DNA of 64,000 bases from Sphingobium algorifonticola (GCF_004005485.1 NZ_RZUL01000001.1:124001-188000); one strand, 5' to 3'; positions 37,181 through 46,216 are shown, counted from the stretch's first letter. Notes: generated by a model not told the origin, from the sequence alone. Program-made: numbers and translations.

Positions 37181-37789
37181 TTAAACAGACGGAACGGTGA
37201 AGGACGACAGCAACGTATCGATCATCGGTGTGATCAGCTCGTCCCGCGCTATGCCGAAAATGAGCCGCCTGGCCGACGACAGCTCGATTATGCCATGCAC
37301 ACCCGCCCAGAGGAGATGCACCGCCAGATTGGGGTCTTGCGTCATCAGGCCCGCGGCATAAGCCTCTTGCGCGGCATCGTAGGAAATCTGCCAGGATCGC
37401 AGCGTATCGGTCGTCGATAGCGGAAACGCCGCCATTTCCTGTTCGTACACTTCGAAGGCGAGCGCATATTCGTTCGGATTGTCGATCGCGAACGCGGCGT
37501 AAGCGACGAAGCTGGACCGGAGCCGCTCTACCGGATTGGTACAATCGCGGGTCGCGTCTGCCACAGCGTCCGACAAACGGATCAGCGCGGCCTCCCGAAC
37601 GGCTTCGAATATGCTCTGCTTGTTCGGAAAATAGCGATAGGTGGTCATCGCGCTCCAGCCCAGTTCGGCCGCGATCGCGCGCATTGTCACCGCATCATAG
37701 CCGCTGGCGGCGAAAAGCTTGAGCGAAGCCTGGCAAATCATCGCCCGCGCTTCGATCAAATCCTCGTCCTTGAGTTTTTCGCGTCCCAT
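37181..37789 (-). CDS. TetR-family regulator of the CoA-dependent locus
   Basis: A 202-residue regulator. Helix-turn-helix: VTMRAIAAELGWSAMTTYRYFPNKQSIFEAV. The C-terminal domain is of the TetR_C acyl-CoA or aromatic-sensing type and cannot be resolved further. It is embedded in the leftward unit, 3 bases after the MIP18-family gene, so it is co-transcribed with what it probably controls. Its likely operator is the inverted repeat at 41630-41658. Confidence 0.88.
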   Translation of the reverse strand: MGREKLKDEDLIEARAMICQASLKLFAASGYDAVTMRAIAAELGWSAMTTYRYFPNKQSIFEAVREAALIRLSDAVADATRDCTNPVERLRSSFVAYAAFAIDNPNEYALAFEVYEQEMAAFPLSTTDTLRSWQISYDAAQEAYAAGLMTQDPNLAVHLLWAGVHGIIELSSARRLIFGIARDELITPMIDTLLSSFTVPSV

Positions 37790-37792
37790 CGC

Positions 37793-38170
37793 TTATCCCG
37801 ACGCGTGTTGCTGGTAACGCAGCGGCGGGTTCGGCGTCGCGCGCGCGCGCGCTGCGGCGATGCGGATCGCTCCATCGTGCGACATGGCATCGGGTGTCCA
37901 CTGAAACGCCGTATCGAAGGCGAGTGCGACATGTGTAACGCCCGGCTCCTGCTCCAGCTGCTCGACCGCCGCGCGCATGATGTTGCCCGCCATCATGCAG
38001 CCGGGGCCTGTGGTGCAAAGCGTGACGTCGACACGCCCCGAGGCATCGACGCTCCAATGCCGGACCAGCCCCATATCGATCAGCCCGAGCGGCGCGTTGG
38101 AAGCGACGCTGCATGGATCATAGACCTGGTTGAGGGCTTGCCCGACCCTTTCGTGCAAATCCTGCGTCAT
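37793..38170 (-). CDS. MIP18-family (DUF59) Fe-S assembly-like protein
   Basis: A 125-residue protein with the DUF59/MIP18 fold: VYDPCSVASNAPLGLIDMGL near residues 15-35, then VDVTLCTTGPGCMM with the conserved Cys. Relatives include SufT and PaaD, which help Fe-S cluster insertion into specific enzymes. It overlaps the upstream amidohydrolase gene by ATGA, so it may serve that enzyme or a partner oxygenase. No Fe-S enzyme is obvious in this locus; the Rieske oxygenase at 24 kb is the nearest one. Confidence 0.8.
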   Translation of the reverse strand: MTQDLHERVGQALNQVYDPCSVASNAPLGLIDMGLVRHWSVDASGRVDVTLCTTGPGCMMAGNIMRAAVEQLEQEPGVTHVALAFDTAFQWTPDAMSHDGAIRIAAARARATPNPPLRYQQHASG

Positions 38171-39258
38171 GCCGCAACCCCCTGTTTCAGAGCCGCTTCC
38201 GCACGCCAGTGGCTATAGGGCTCGGCCAGGCCATTCTCCCGCTTGGCGACTTCAAAAGCGTCATTCTCGATGCCTGCCTTGAGCGTGGGAATGTCAAGCC
38301 CGGCAAGGCGCGCATAATTCTCGCCCAAAATCATCGCCTTCATCTCGTGCGTCAACGTGGGCAGGCCATAGCGCGCCTTATACTCGTCGGAGAAATCGAA
38401 CGCCATGAAATGCTCCAAAATCCCCTGCGAATGACAGAAGATGCTGCCATCGGAATAGACGATCTTTGCAGGACCAGCCCACAGGAAGAACTTGGCGAGG
38501 ACCTCCTCGAACATGCCGGGCGCGAGATGCAGCAGCAACGTCGTGATCTCGAGATTGGCATAGACATTGGGAAGCTGCGCAATCGCCTGACATGTCTCCT
38601 CAACAAAGGCCATGCCCGCATGGACGATTTCGAAGTTCAGTTCGGGAAATTCAATTGCGGCGCCGAAGACGTCGTCGACCTTGTAGGCATTGATCGGCAC
38701 AGGACCGTTGCAGACGGCTTTGTGCACCGCGACAGTCTTTATGCCCAAATCGCGTGCGGCCGCGAAGATCGGGAACGCCACTTCGGGATCGTCCATGCGC
38801 CAGCTCTGAAGCGGATTGACCCGATCTGGGTAGAGCTTCAGTCCCACGGAGTTCGGCAGTTCCTTCATCTGTGCTTCCATGTCGGCAATCGCACTGTCCG
38901 TGTCGTCCATCGGATCTACGCCGACATAAGTCAGGACACGGTTGGGAAAGCGGGTCGCGAGGTCGACATTCTTCTCGTGCGAAGCCAGGCCATCCTTGAA
39001 CCAGGAATCCAGCCGCAGATTCTGGTGACAGGCGATATCGACATCGCTTTCAAGAAACAGTGTCTTGACCAGCGTGTCTGTTGACCAGCTTGTGAAATAG
39101 GCTTCCTGCGACATACGCAGGTGCGGCGGATTCCAGTTGGAATGCAGATGCCACAGCGTGTCGCGAAATGCAGGCGCGAACCGGTTGGGCTGCAAATTAT
39201 CGTCGGACAGATTATAGGCATGCACCGTCGGGTTGATGACGAAAATATCCTGGATCAT
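38167..39258 (-). CDS. Amidohydrolase_2-family metal hydrolase/decarboxylase
   Basis: A 363-residue TIM-barrel protein. The usual N-terminal HxH is replaced by NPTVHAYNL with a single His. Further candidate ligands: His in KTVAVHKAVC, His in FEIVHAGMAF, and Asp in IVYSDGSIFCHSQ. The family contains decarboxylases and hydrolases of aromatic or ring-opened acids (ACMSD, gamma-resorcylate decarboxylase). Cytoplasmic, with no signal. First enzyme after the TonB receptor and coupled to the MIP18 gene. The substrate is unknown. Confidence 0.75.
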   Translation of the reverse strand: MIQDIFVINPTVHAYNLSDDNLQPNRFAPAFRDTLWHLHSNWNPPHLRMSQEAYFTSWSTDTLVKTLFLESDVDIACHQNLRLDSWFKDGLASHEKNVDLATRFPNRVLTYVGVDPMDDTDSAIADMEAQMKELPNSVGLKLYPDRVNPLQSWRMDDPEVAFPIFAAARDLGIKTVAVHKAVCNGPVPINAYKVDDVFGAAIEFPELNFEIVHAGMAFVEETCQAIAQLPNVYANLEITTLLLHLAPGMFEEVLAKFFLWAGPAKIVYSDGSIFCHSQGILEHFMAFDFSDEYKARYGLPTLTHEMKAMILGENYARLAGLDIPTLKAGIENDAFEVAKRENGLAEPYSHWRAEAALKQGVAA

Positions 39259-39273
39259 AACCGCTCCTGTGGG

Positions 39274-41541
39274 TCAGAATTTGAAAAGAAGTTCGGCGCC
39301 ATAAGTCCGAGGATCGCCGGGCACGACATAATCGAAGCCGAAGTCGGAGAAGTCCTGGATCGCGACTTCGTACTTCTTTCTGAAAATGTTGCGCGCATAG
39401 AGAGCGATCTGCCAGCCCGTATTGCTGTCCGGGCCGAACTCTATGCGGGCGTTGCTGAGAATGCGGCTTTTCTGGCGCAGCCGTTCCAGGTTGGCGACCG
39501 TGTAAAAGCTCGAACCGCGATAGGAACTGTCCGCACGCAAGGTCAGCGCGTGGCTTCCGGTGACGGGAATGGAATAGGCGACGCTGACATTGGCCGTCAT
39601 CGACGGCGCACCGGGCAGCTTGTTGTCGGTAAAGTCGACGCCGCCGGTGGTGATGAACTCGGTCAGTTTGGTCGCAAGCAGGCCGAGCGATGCGCCGATC
39701 GTCAGTCCGGTCACGGGACGCGCCGTCAATTCGGCTTCAACGCCATAAACCCTCGCCCGTCCGGCGTTGTCGAGAATGGATGTCGGCACATTGTTGTTGT
39801 TGACCAGCGTGAACAGCTGCAGGTCCTGATACGCATAATAGAAACCCGACAGGTTGAAGCGCAGGCGCTTGCCGAACAGATCGGATTTCAGCCCCAGTTC
39901 GTAGCTCGTCAGCGTTTCTGAGTCATAAGGGTCAAGCTGCCGGGGGTTGAACACCACACCGCCGTTGAAGCCGCCGCTTTTGAATCCGCGAGCGACGCTC
40001 GCATAAAGCAGCGCGTCGTCCGTCACCTGATAGTCGAGCGAGATATTGCCGGAGATGTTGGAGTCGCTGAAACGCCGTTTCTCATTCACGAACAGCGGGA
40101 TGGCGAATTGCGGTTCGGTAAACGCGAGATTTTCGACGAAGCGCGCCCTTTCCTTCGTGTAACGGATCCCAAGGGTCAGCTTCAGAGCATCGGTAAACGC
40201 ATAGTCGCCGCGCGCGAACACAGCATAGGCGCGAGTCCGCTGTGCATAATCCTGCGTGACGAACGCTACGAGCGGCTGGCCGGGGGCAGGCTGCGGGTTG
40301 AAACCGAAAACCGGACGCAGTGCGCGAAAGACGTCGAAATCATTGTCCGCCTTTATGCGGAAATCATAGAAATAGGCACCCGCAATCCAGTTCAGCCGCT
40401 GCCCGCCCGGAGACGTCAGGCGCAGTTCCTGCGTAAACTGCTCGGAATCATTGGCGTAGTTGATCGTGAAAGTGTTCGCCGGGGAAACGTCATTGTCTAT
40501 TCCCGTGCGCCGCTTGATATCGTCATAAGCGGTGATCGACAGCAGGCGCGCAAAGCCCAGGTCAACCCCTACCTTCAGATAGCCGCCGTAAGACGTGACT
40601 TTCTCGACGCCGCTGCGGTCGAAAGCGGCACGGAACGGATCGCCATCGGTATCGCGATAGCCGAGGAAATCGACACATTGGCCGGCAAGTGCGGCAGAGG
40701 CCGTGCATGCGCCCCCGCTGGCGGTGCTGGCTACGCCGCGATGCTGTGCAAACTGTCCGATCTGTCCTTCGCCGGCATGCACATTTGCATCGATCGTGAA
40801 GTTATTGGCCCCTTCATAATGGACCATGATCCGCCCGGAATCGGACCGCGCACCTTTGGTGCGGGCGTTCGTCACGCTGTTGAACATGTAATTGTCGCGT
40901 TCGTAGTGGTTGGCGGCGACCCGGACCGACAGGCTGTCGGTGATGGGCAGGCCAACGGCGCCCTGCAAGCTGAACTCGTCGAAATTACCATAACGGGCGC
41001 TGAGATAGCCATTGGTGTCCGAGGACGGCTGGCGCGAGATATAGTTGATCGCCCCCGCGGTCGTGTTGCGTCCGTACAGCGTCCCCTGTGGCCCGCGCAG
41101 CACTTCGACGCGTTCGGTATCGAACAACTGGAATTGCAGCGCACTTGAATCGCTGATGTACACTTCGTCGACATAAACGCCGATGGGATTGGCCGAATTG
41201 GCGTTGAAATCGCTCGACCCGACGCCGCGAAGATAGATGCGCGGGTTGGACAGGTCGAACGTCTTGTTTACCGTCAGGTTGGGAACGAGCTGAAAGATTT
41301 CGGTCGACGTCACCACGGCGGAACTGGCCAGCACATCGCCGCTGACAACGCTGATCGCGGCGGGCACATCTTGCACATTTTCCGATCGCATTTGCGCGGT
41401 GACGACGATCTCATCAAGGGTAGCACCCGCTTGTGGGTCGGCTGCTGCCGGACCCTGCGCGCATGCGACGCCCGATACGAGAACCGTGGCGATCGCACCG
41501 ATGCTGCTGAAAACCCGTGCCTTTCGTGAAAATCCCATCAT
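39274..41541 (-). CDS. TonB-dependent outer-membrane receptor
   Basis: A 755-residue receptor with signal peptide (SIGAIATVLVSGVACAQG) and TonB box DEIVVTAQ. The plug contains DVPAAISVVSGD, RIYLRGVGSSDF and VEVLRGPQGTLYGRNTTAGA, the class most common in sphingomonads; the last residue is Phe. ATG 41541 is adjacent to ATG 41538. It is the first gene of the leftward unit, directly behind the inverted-repeat operator, and probably brings in the hydrophobic substrate of this locus. Confidence 0.93.
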   Translation of the reverse strand: MMGFSRKARVFSSIGAIATVLVSGVACAQGPAAADPQAGATLDEIVVTAQMRSENVQDVPAAISVVSGDVLASSAVVTSTEIFQLVPNLTVNKTFDLSNPRIYLRGVGSSDFNANSANPIGVYVDEVYISDSSALQFQLFDTERVEVLRGPQGTLYGRNTTAGAINYISRQPSSDTNGYLSARYGNFDEFSLQGAVGLPITDSLSVRVAANHYERDNYMFNSVTNARTKGARSDSGRIMVHYEGANNFTIDANVHAGEGQIGQFAQHRGVASTASGGACTASAALAGQCVDFLGYRDTDGDPFRAAFDRSGVEKVTSYGGYLKVGVDLGFARLLSITAYDDIKRRTGIDNDVSPANTFTINYANDSEQFTQELRLTSPGGQRLNWIAGAYFYDFRIKADNDFDVFRALRPVFGFNPQPAPGQPLVAFVTQDYAQRTRAYAVFARGDYAFTDALKLTLGIRYTKERARFVENLAFTEPQFAIPLFVNEKRRFSDSNISGNISLDYQVTDDALLYASVARGFKSGGFNGGVVFNPRQLDPYDSETLTSYELGLKSDLFGKRLRFNLSGFYYAYQDLQLFTLVNNNNVPTSILDNAGRARVYGVEAELTARPVTGLTIGASLGLLATKLTEFITTGGVDFTDNKLPGAPSMTANVSVAYSIPVTGSHALTLRADSSYRGSSFYTVANLERLRQKSRILSNARIEFGPDSNTGWQIALYARNIFRKKYEVAIQDFSDFGFDYVVPGDPRTYGAELLFKF

Positions 41542-41629
41542 TTCGCACCACCCCTTCGCATTGCGGCGACCGGCCGAGTCGGACTGCCGCCCCTCTTGTT
41601 GTTTCCGATTCATGAACCGCAATTAAAAA

Positions 41630-41658
41630 ATATACAACATATATTTTACGTTGTATAT
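41630..41658. promoter_or_regulatory. Inverted repeat in divergent promoter
   Basis: ATATACAAC (41630-41638) and GTTGTATAT (41650-41658) form a perfect 9-bp inverted repeat with an 11-base AT-rich spacer. It lies in the 171-base gap between the TonB receptor gene and copy B of the membrane protein, so it can control both directions. The likely binder is the TetR protein at 37181-37789 (inference). Confidence 0.65.
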
Positions 41659-41712
41659 CCAATGACGATCGGTCATACAGGCCCGCAAGGAACGGCCGGG
41701 AGAGGAACGGAT

Positions 41713-42204
41713 ATGCTCGAAAACATCGGAATTTATGAAGCGGCGCGCATGGTGCATGTCGTTGCATCGACGCTGTTTGCAGGCGGCATGGCGTCCGACC
41801 TCGTCGCCCACGCATATTGGCGCAAACAGGTTTTTCCGGCATCGGCCAGGCTGCTGTTCGGAAAGTTTGTCTTTGCCGATACCTGGCTGACGCCGGTGAT
41901 GATCGTCAGCATCCTGGGCAGCGGCTTCTGGATGATCTGGGCCAGCGGCATGAACCCGTTGCAAAGCCTTTGGCTCGGCGCGTCGCTGGTGCTTTTCGGC
42001 TTGTCGGGCATCGCTTTCGGCGCGCGTCTCATGCCGCTGCAAAAGGCGATATATGCGCAGAGCCAATCATCAAAAGATCGCCCCGCCGCCCCGACAGAGC
42101 GTGAGGCTCTGACGCGGCTTGATGCGCAGTGGAATCGCTGGGCGCTGGTCATCGGCGTGCTGACGCTCGTGGTGCTGCTGCTCATGATCGGCAAACCACA
42201 GTGA
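41713..42204 (+). CDS. DUF2269-like integral membrane protein, copy B
   Basis: A 163-residue membrane protein with four predicted helices. It shares with copy A the pattern FAGGMASDLVAH near residue 25 and FADTWLTPVMIV near 60, but the rest has diverged. GAGAGGAACGGAT precedes ATG 41713. It is the first rightward gene and its stop is overlapped by the GTG of the acyl-CoA synthetase gene. Role unknown; possibly a membrane anchor or quinone-linked subunit for the pathway. Confidence 0.7.
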   Translation: MLENIGIYEAARMVHVVASTLFAGGMASDLVAHAYWRKQVFPASARLLFGKFVFADTWLTPVMIVSILGSGFWMIWASGMNPLQSLWLGASLVLFGLSGIAFGARLMPLQKAIYAQSQSSKDRPAAPTEREALTRLDAQWNRWALVIGVLTLVVLLLMIGKPQ

Positions 42205-44093
42205 ACGCGCTCCCCCATGTGCCGCTCGCCGCGCAGCCCTGCGGCCCGTTGCGGACCGTCGCCGATGTGGAAGCATTTGAAATCCTGCCGCTTGCGCAGC
42301 GCTTGCCCTGCACAACGACCTATGCCGTGCTGGCCCATGCCGCCGGGCTGTTCGGGGATCGGGATGCCCTGCTTTCGCTGCGGGATGCAACCGGCGACCT
42401 GGTCGACCGCATTAGCTTTTGTGCGCTTTTCGCGCGCGTCACGCAGGCGGCCAATCTTTTCCACGCCCTCGGCGCGAACAGCGATGACGGCATCGCTTTC
42501 CTGCTCCCCAATCTGATCGACACGCATGTCGTGTTGTGGGGTGCGCAGGCGGCTGGCATTGTCTGTCCGATCAATCCATTCCTCGCCGCCGATCAGATCG
42601 CGTCGATCGCCGATGCAGCGCAGGCGCGCATACTCGTCGTCGAATCGCCGTCCCGTGATCCGGGCATGTGGGAAAAGATCGCGGGCGTTTCGCGCTTACT
42701 GCCGTCACTGCGCGCTGTCGTTCTGGTCGGCAGTACGCCGGAAGAAGTCGCAAGACTGCAACCGGACATATCGGTACCGGTCATATTGCTGGAGCAAGCC
42801 GAACGCTATTCGTCCGATGGTTTGGACAGCGGCAGACAGATCGACGCCCAGGATGTTGCAGCCTATTTTCATACGGGCGGGACAACCGGCGTGCCGAAAC
42901 TCGCCTGCCTGACGCATGGCAATCTGTCTTGCATGGCCTGGCTCCTCGGGGCTGGGACAACGGCGGCGGCGGGTGAGAGTATCTTCTGTGGCCTGCCGCT
43001 GTTTCACGTCAACGGCGCAATGATAACGGGTCTCAGTCCGTTTCTCTATGGACAGACGGTCGTCCTGTTGACGCCGCGCGGCTATCGCGATCCGGCCATC
43101 GTGCCTTCGCTCTGGAAACTCGTCGAACGCTTTCGCCCTTATGCGCTGAGTGCCGTGCCAACAGTATATGCCGCGTTGGTGAACGTCGATCCGGCCGGTA
43201 ACGATATAGGGTCTCTGCGCCATGCGATCAGCGGCGCTGCGCCGCTGCCGCCCGAAGTGCTGCGCCGTTTTGAAGCGCTGACGGGTGTGGCGATCGCCGA
43301 GGGCTATGGCCTCACCGAAAGCAGTTGCGTTACCACGGGCAATCCGCTGGAAGGGGAAAAGCGGGCGGGATCGGTGGGTATCCGCCTCGCCTATACCGGG
43401 CTGCGCATAAGCCGCGATGGCGGCAGAACGGAGATGCCGGCGGGCGAGACCGGCTCGGTGCTGCTGTCCGGTCCGCATATCTTCAAGGGATATCGGGAAA
43501 GCGCCACGCCCCCGCTGAATGCTGAAGGCTGGTTCGATACCGGCGATCTTGGCCGTTTGGATGAAGACGGCTATCTGTGGCTGACAGGCAGGGCGAAGGA
43601 TATCATCATCCGCGGCGGTCACAATATCGACCCTGCAACGATCGAGGATGCACTCGCGCAACATCCCGATGTGATGCTGGCGGCCGCGATAGGCCGCCCG
43701 GACAGATATGCCGGCGAATTGCCTGTCGCCGTTGTTACTCTTAAGCCGAACGCTTCGCCAACCCCGCAATCGCTGCTCGATCATGCGCGCGCGACCATAT
43801 CCGAACGTGCAGCGGTGCCGGTGGAGATAAGCATCATAGCGCAAATGCCGATGACGGCCGTCGGCAAGATATACAAGCTGCCGTTGCGCCACCGCGCGAT
43901 CGAAGCGGCCTTTCGCCAGGCCTTGTCGGAGGCTGGTATAGCGGCGGAAGTGCATGCCGAAGAGGTCCCCGGCAGAGGCGCCGTCGCCAGCGTGCGTGTC
44001 GATGCGGCGGATAGCGAAGCGGCAATCGCGCTACTGGCGGAGTTTTCCGTGGCGCACCGCGTCCTCGTTTATGATTTGGAAGAAGGAACCTGA
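42201..44093 (+). CDS. AMP-forming acyl-CoA synthetase
   Basis: Activates a carboxylic acid to its CoA thioester with ATP. 630 residues, GTG start coupled to the membrane-protein gene (GTGA). Adenylation motifs in order: YFHTGGTTGVPKLA, EGYGLTESS, WFDTGDLGRLDEDGYLWLTG, AKDIIIRGGHNIDP, and catalytic Lys in TAVGKIYKLPLR. A further ~70-residue C-terminal extension follows the last motif. Together with the thiolase and FadN-type enzyme it defines a CoA-dependent degradation route. The acid is unknown. Confidence 0.9.
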   Translation: MNALPHVPLAAQPCGPLRTVADVEAFEILPLAQRLPCTTTYAVLAHAAGLFGDRDALLSLRDATGDLVDRISFCALFARVTQAANLFHALGANSDDGIAFLLPNLIDTHVVLWGAQAAGIVCPINPFLAADQIASIADAAQARILVVESPSRDPGMWEKIAGVSRLLPSLRAVVLVGSTPEEVARLQPDISVPVILLEQAERYSSDGLDSGRQIDAQDVAAYFHTGGTTGVPKLACLTHGNLSCMAWLLGAGTTAAAGESIFCGLPLFHVNGAMITGLSPFLYGQTVVLLTPRGYRDPAIVPSLWKLVERFRPYALSAVPTVYAALVNVDPAGNDIGSLRHAISGAAPLPPEVLRRFEALTGVAIAEGYGLTESSCVTTGNPLEGEKRAGSVGIRLAYTGLRISRDGGRTEMPAGETGSVLLSGPHIFKGYRESATPPLNAEGWFDTGDLGRLDEDGYLWLTGRAKDIIIRGGHNIDPATIEDALAQHPDVMLAAAIGRPDRYAGELPVAVVTLKPNASPTPQSLLDHARATISERAAVPVEISIIAQMPMTAVGKIYKLPLRHRAIEAAFRQALSEAGIAAEVHAEEVPGRGAVASVRVDAADSEAAIALLAEFSVAHRVLVYDLEEGT

Positions 44094-44094
44094 A

Positions 44095-44484
44095 ATGGAA
44101 AAGTCGTTCAATCCCGTCGGCGCGCCCCCGCCTATGTCCGCTTATTCAAACGCTAGCTGGGCGGATGGTCGCCTGCTTTTCATTGCCGGGCAAGTTGGCG
44201 TCGCGGCCGACTATCAGCCGGTGGGCGATGGCGGCATCGAATCCCAGACCCGTCAGACGATGGAAAACATCCGCATCATCGTGGAAGCGGCGGGTGGTAC
44301 GATGGCCGATCTGGTTTCGCTGGTCGTCTATGTCCGGTCGATGGCCGATGCGCCGATCGTCAACGCCGTGCGGAAGGAGCTGCTTACCGCGCCTTATCCG
44401 AGCAGCACGATGCTCGAAGTCAGCGCCTTTGCGCATCCGTCGCTGCTGGTGGAGATTTCTGCCGTGGCGTCGATTGCAACCTGA
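44095..44484 (+). CDS. RidA/YjgF-family protein
   Basis: A 129-residue protein with the family core LLFIAGQVGVAADY, QTRQTMENIRIIVEAAGG and the C-terminal LVEISAVASI. The usual late Arg (R-x-x-V/C ... motif) that binds carboxylates in deaminases is not obvious, so it may not be a standard imine deaminase. Members in catabolic operons sometimes act as hydrolases or stabilise reactive intermediates. It follows the CoA ligase by one base and shares a base with the esterase start. Confidence 0.82.
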   Translation: MEKSFNPVGAPPPMSAYSNASWADGRLLFIAGQVGVAADYQPVGDGGIESQTRQTMENIRIIVEAAGGTMADLVSLVVYVRSMADAPIVNAVRKELLTAPYPSSTMLEVSAFAHPSLLVEISAVASIAT

Positions 44485-45371
44485 TGTCTGCGCTCGAAGC
44501 CATAAGGGATCAGTTGCGCAGCCGTCGCGCGGGCCTTGGCGACCTCATACAACGTCGCCAATCCATGGATGATTTCGGTGCATCACGCCCGGAGCCTGCG
44601 GGATCCAGTCGCGCAAGCATCGACCTGGGCAACGGCCTCACTGCCGATCGCCTCACCGGGCCGGGTTCGCGCACCGCGCGCAAGATACTCTATGTGCATG
44701 GTGGCGCCTATATCTCCGGGTCGGCGACATCCCACCGGCCGATGGGTCATGCGCTCGTCGCCGGTACGCAGTCGATCGTCACGATGCTGAATTATCGGCT
44801 CGCGCCGGAGCATCCCTTCCCCGCCGCTGCACAGGACGTTGCCACCGGCTTTGAGGCAATGGCGGCGGAAGGTGGCGCGTATATCGTCGTCGGCGATTCC
44901 GCGGGTGCCGGCGCAGCTTTGGCTGGCTTCATCCTGGCGCGCGACAGCGGCATCCCGTTACCGCGCGCGATCGTGTGCATCAGTCCCTGGGTCGATCTCA
45001 CACTGGCGCATGATAGTCATGTCCGGCGCGCCGACAGCGATCCCATGCTCACGCTGGATGGCCTCAAGTGCGCGGCCGAGCTGTATCTTTCGGGTACAGC
45101 GGCCACGCATCCGTTGGCCTCGCCGCTTCTGGCGGACCTGTCCGGCCTGCCGCCACTGCTGATCCAGGTCGGCACCGACGAAATATTGTTCGACGATGCG
45201 ACGGCGCTTGCCGGGCGCGCCAGATCGTTCGGCGGACCCGTAAGGATAAGCACATGGGACGGCATGTTCCACGTCTGGCACGCCTTTCTTGGCATGCTGC
45301 CCGAGGCCGATCGCGCCATCTTGGAAATATGCGACTTCATCAACGACCATTTCAGGGACATTCAGTCATGA
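44484..45371 (+). CDS. Alpha/beta-hydrolase esterase (HSL family)
   Basis: A 295-residue carboxylesterase of the hormone-sensitive lipase type. The oxyanion HGG motif is LYVHGGAYISG; the nucleophile is in VVGDSAGAGAAL; the acid is in QVGTDEILFDDA and the His in MFHVWHAF. Cytoplasmic, with no signal. It is coupled on both sides (TGATG before, ATGA after). It probably hydrolyses an ester or lactone bond of the pathway substrate before CoA activation (inference). Confidence 0.88.
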   Translation: MSALEAIRDQLRSRRAGLGDLIQRRQSMDDFGASRPEPAGSSRASIDLGNGLTADRLTGPGSRTARKILYVHGGAYISGSATSHRPMGHALVAGTQSIVTMLNYRLAPEHPFPAAAQDVATGFEAMAAEGGAYIVVGDSAGAGAALAGFILARDSGIPLPRAIVCISPWVDLTLAHDSHVRRADSDPMLTLDGLKCAAELYLSGTAATHPLASPLLADLSGLPPLLIQVGTDEILFDDATALAGRARSFGGPVRISTWDGMFHVWHAFLGMLPEADRAILEICDFINDHFRDIQS

Positions 45372-46216
45372 CGCTCAAAGGGAAGACATTGTTCATGTCC
45401 GGCGGCAGCCGGGGCATCGGCCTCGCCATCGCCATCAGGGCCGCGCGCGATGGCGCCAACATCATCATCGCCGCAAAGACCGCCGATCCGCATCCCACCC
45501 TTCCCGGCACGATTCACACCGCCGCACGGGAGATAGAGGCAGCGGGCGGCCAGTGCTTGCCCCTCGCGCTCGACATTCGCGATGACAAAGCCGTGGAAGC
45601 AGCCGTGGCGCAGGGCGTGGAACGGTTCGGCGGCATCGACATCGTCGTCAACAACGCCAGCTCGGTACGGCTGACGGACACGCTGGCAACCGAAGTGAAA
45701 CGCTACGACCTGATGCATCAAATCAACGGGCGTGGCACCTATGCCGTGACCCGCGCCTGCCTGCCGCATTTACTCAAGGCGGAAAACCCGCATATCATCG
45801 CCATCGCGCCACCGATATTGACGGAAGGCAAATGGTTCAAAAACTATGCGCCCTATGCCATTTCCAAATATACGATGAGCCTGTTCATCCTGGGCTGGGC
45901 AGAGGAGTTTCGCGATCGGGGCATCGCCAGTAACGCCATCTGGCCGCGTACCGCCATCGCCACGGCCGCCGTTTCCCACGAGATCGGGGATGCGCAGATG
46001 CTCGATCATGCTCGCACACCGGAGATCGTCGCCGATGCCGCCTATATCGTGCTCACGCAGAATGCCCGCGAATGTACCGGCAATTTCTTCATCGACGACG
46101 AAGTGCTGATCGGTTCAGGCAAAGGCGACCTGTCGGTCTATGATGTCAAGCCAGGCAACCCGCTGCTGTCGGACTTCTTTCTCGATCCCCTGCTTGGAAT
46201 GATGCCCGCCCCCTGA
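45368..46216 (+). CDS. SDR oxidoreductase, HSDL2-like
   Basis: A 282-residue short-chain dehydrogenase. Nucleotide motif MSGGSRGIGLAIA, IIAAKTADPHP typical of HSDL2/SCP2-linked members, NNAS motif (IVVNNASSV) and active-site YAISK. At the catalytic Ser position it reads IIAIAPPIL, with Ala where relatives usually have Ser (SPP). This could reduce or alter activity. Last gene of the rightward unit, overlapping the esterase by ATGA. Confidence 0.82.
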   Translation: MTLKGKTLFMSGGSRGIGLAIAIRAARDGANIIIAAKTADPHPTLPGTIHTAAREIEAAGGQCLPLALDIRDDKAVEAAVAQGVERFGGIDIVVNNASSVRLTDTLATEVKRYDLMHQINGRGTYAVTRACLPHLLKAENPHIIAIAPPILTEGKWFKNYAPYAISKYTMSLFILGWAEEFRDRGIASNAIWPRTAIATAAVSHEIGDAQMLDHARTPEIVADAAYIVLTQNARECTGNFFIDDEVLIGSGKGDLSVYDVKPGNPLLSDFFLDPLLGMMPAP

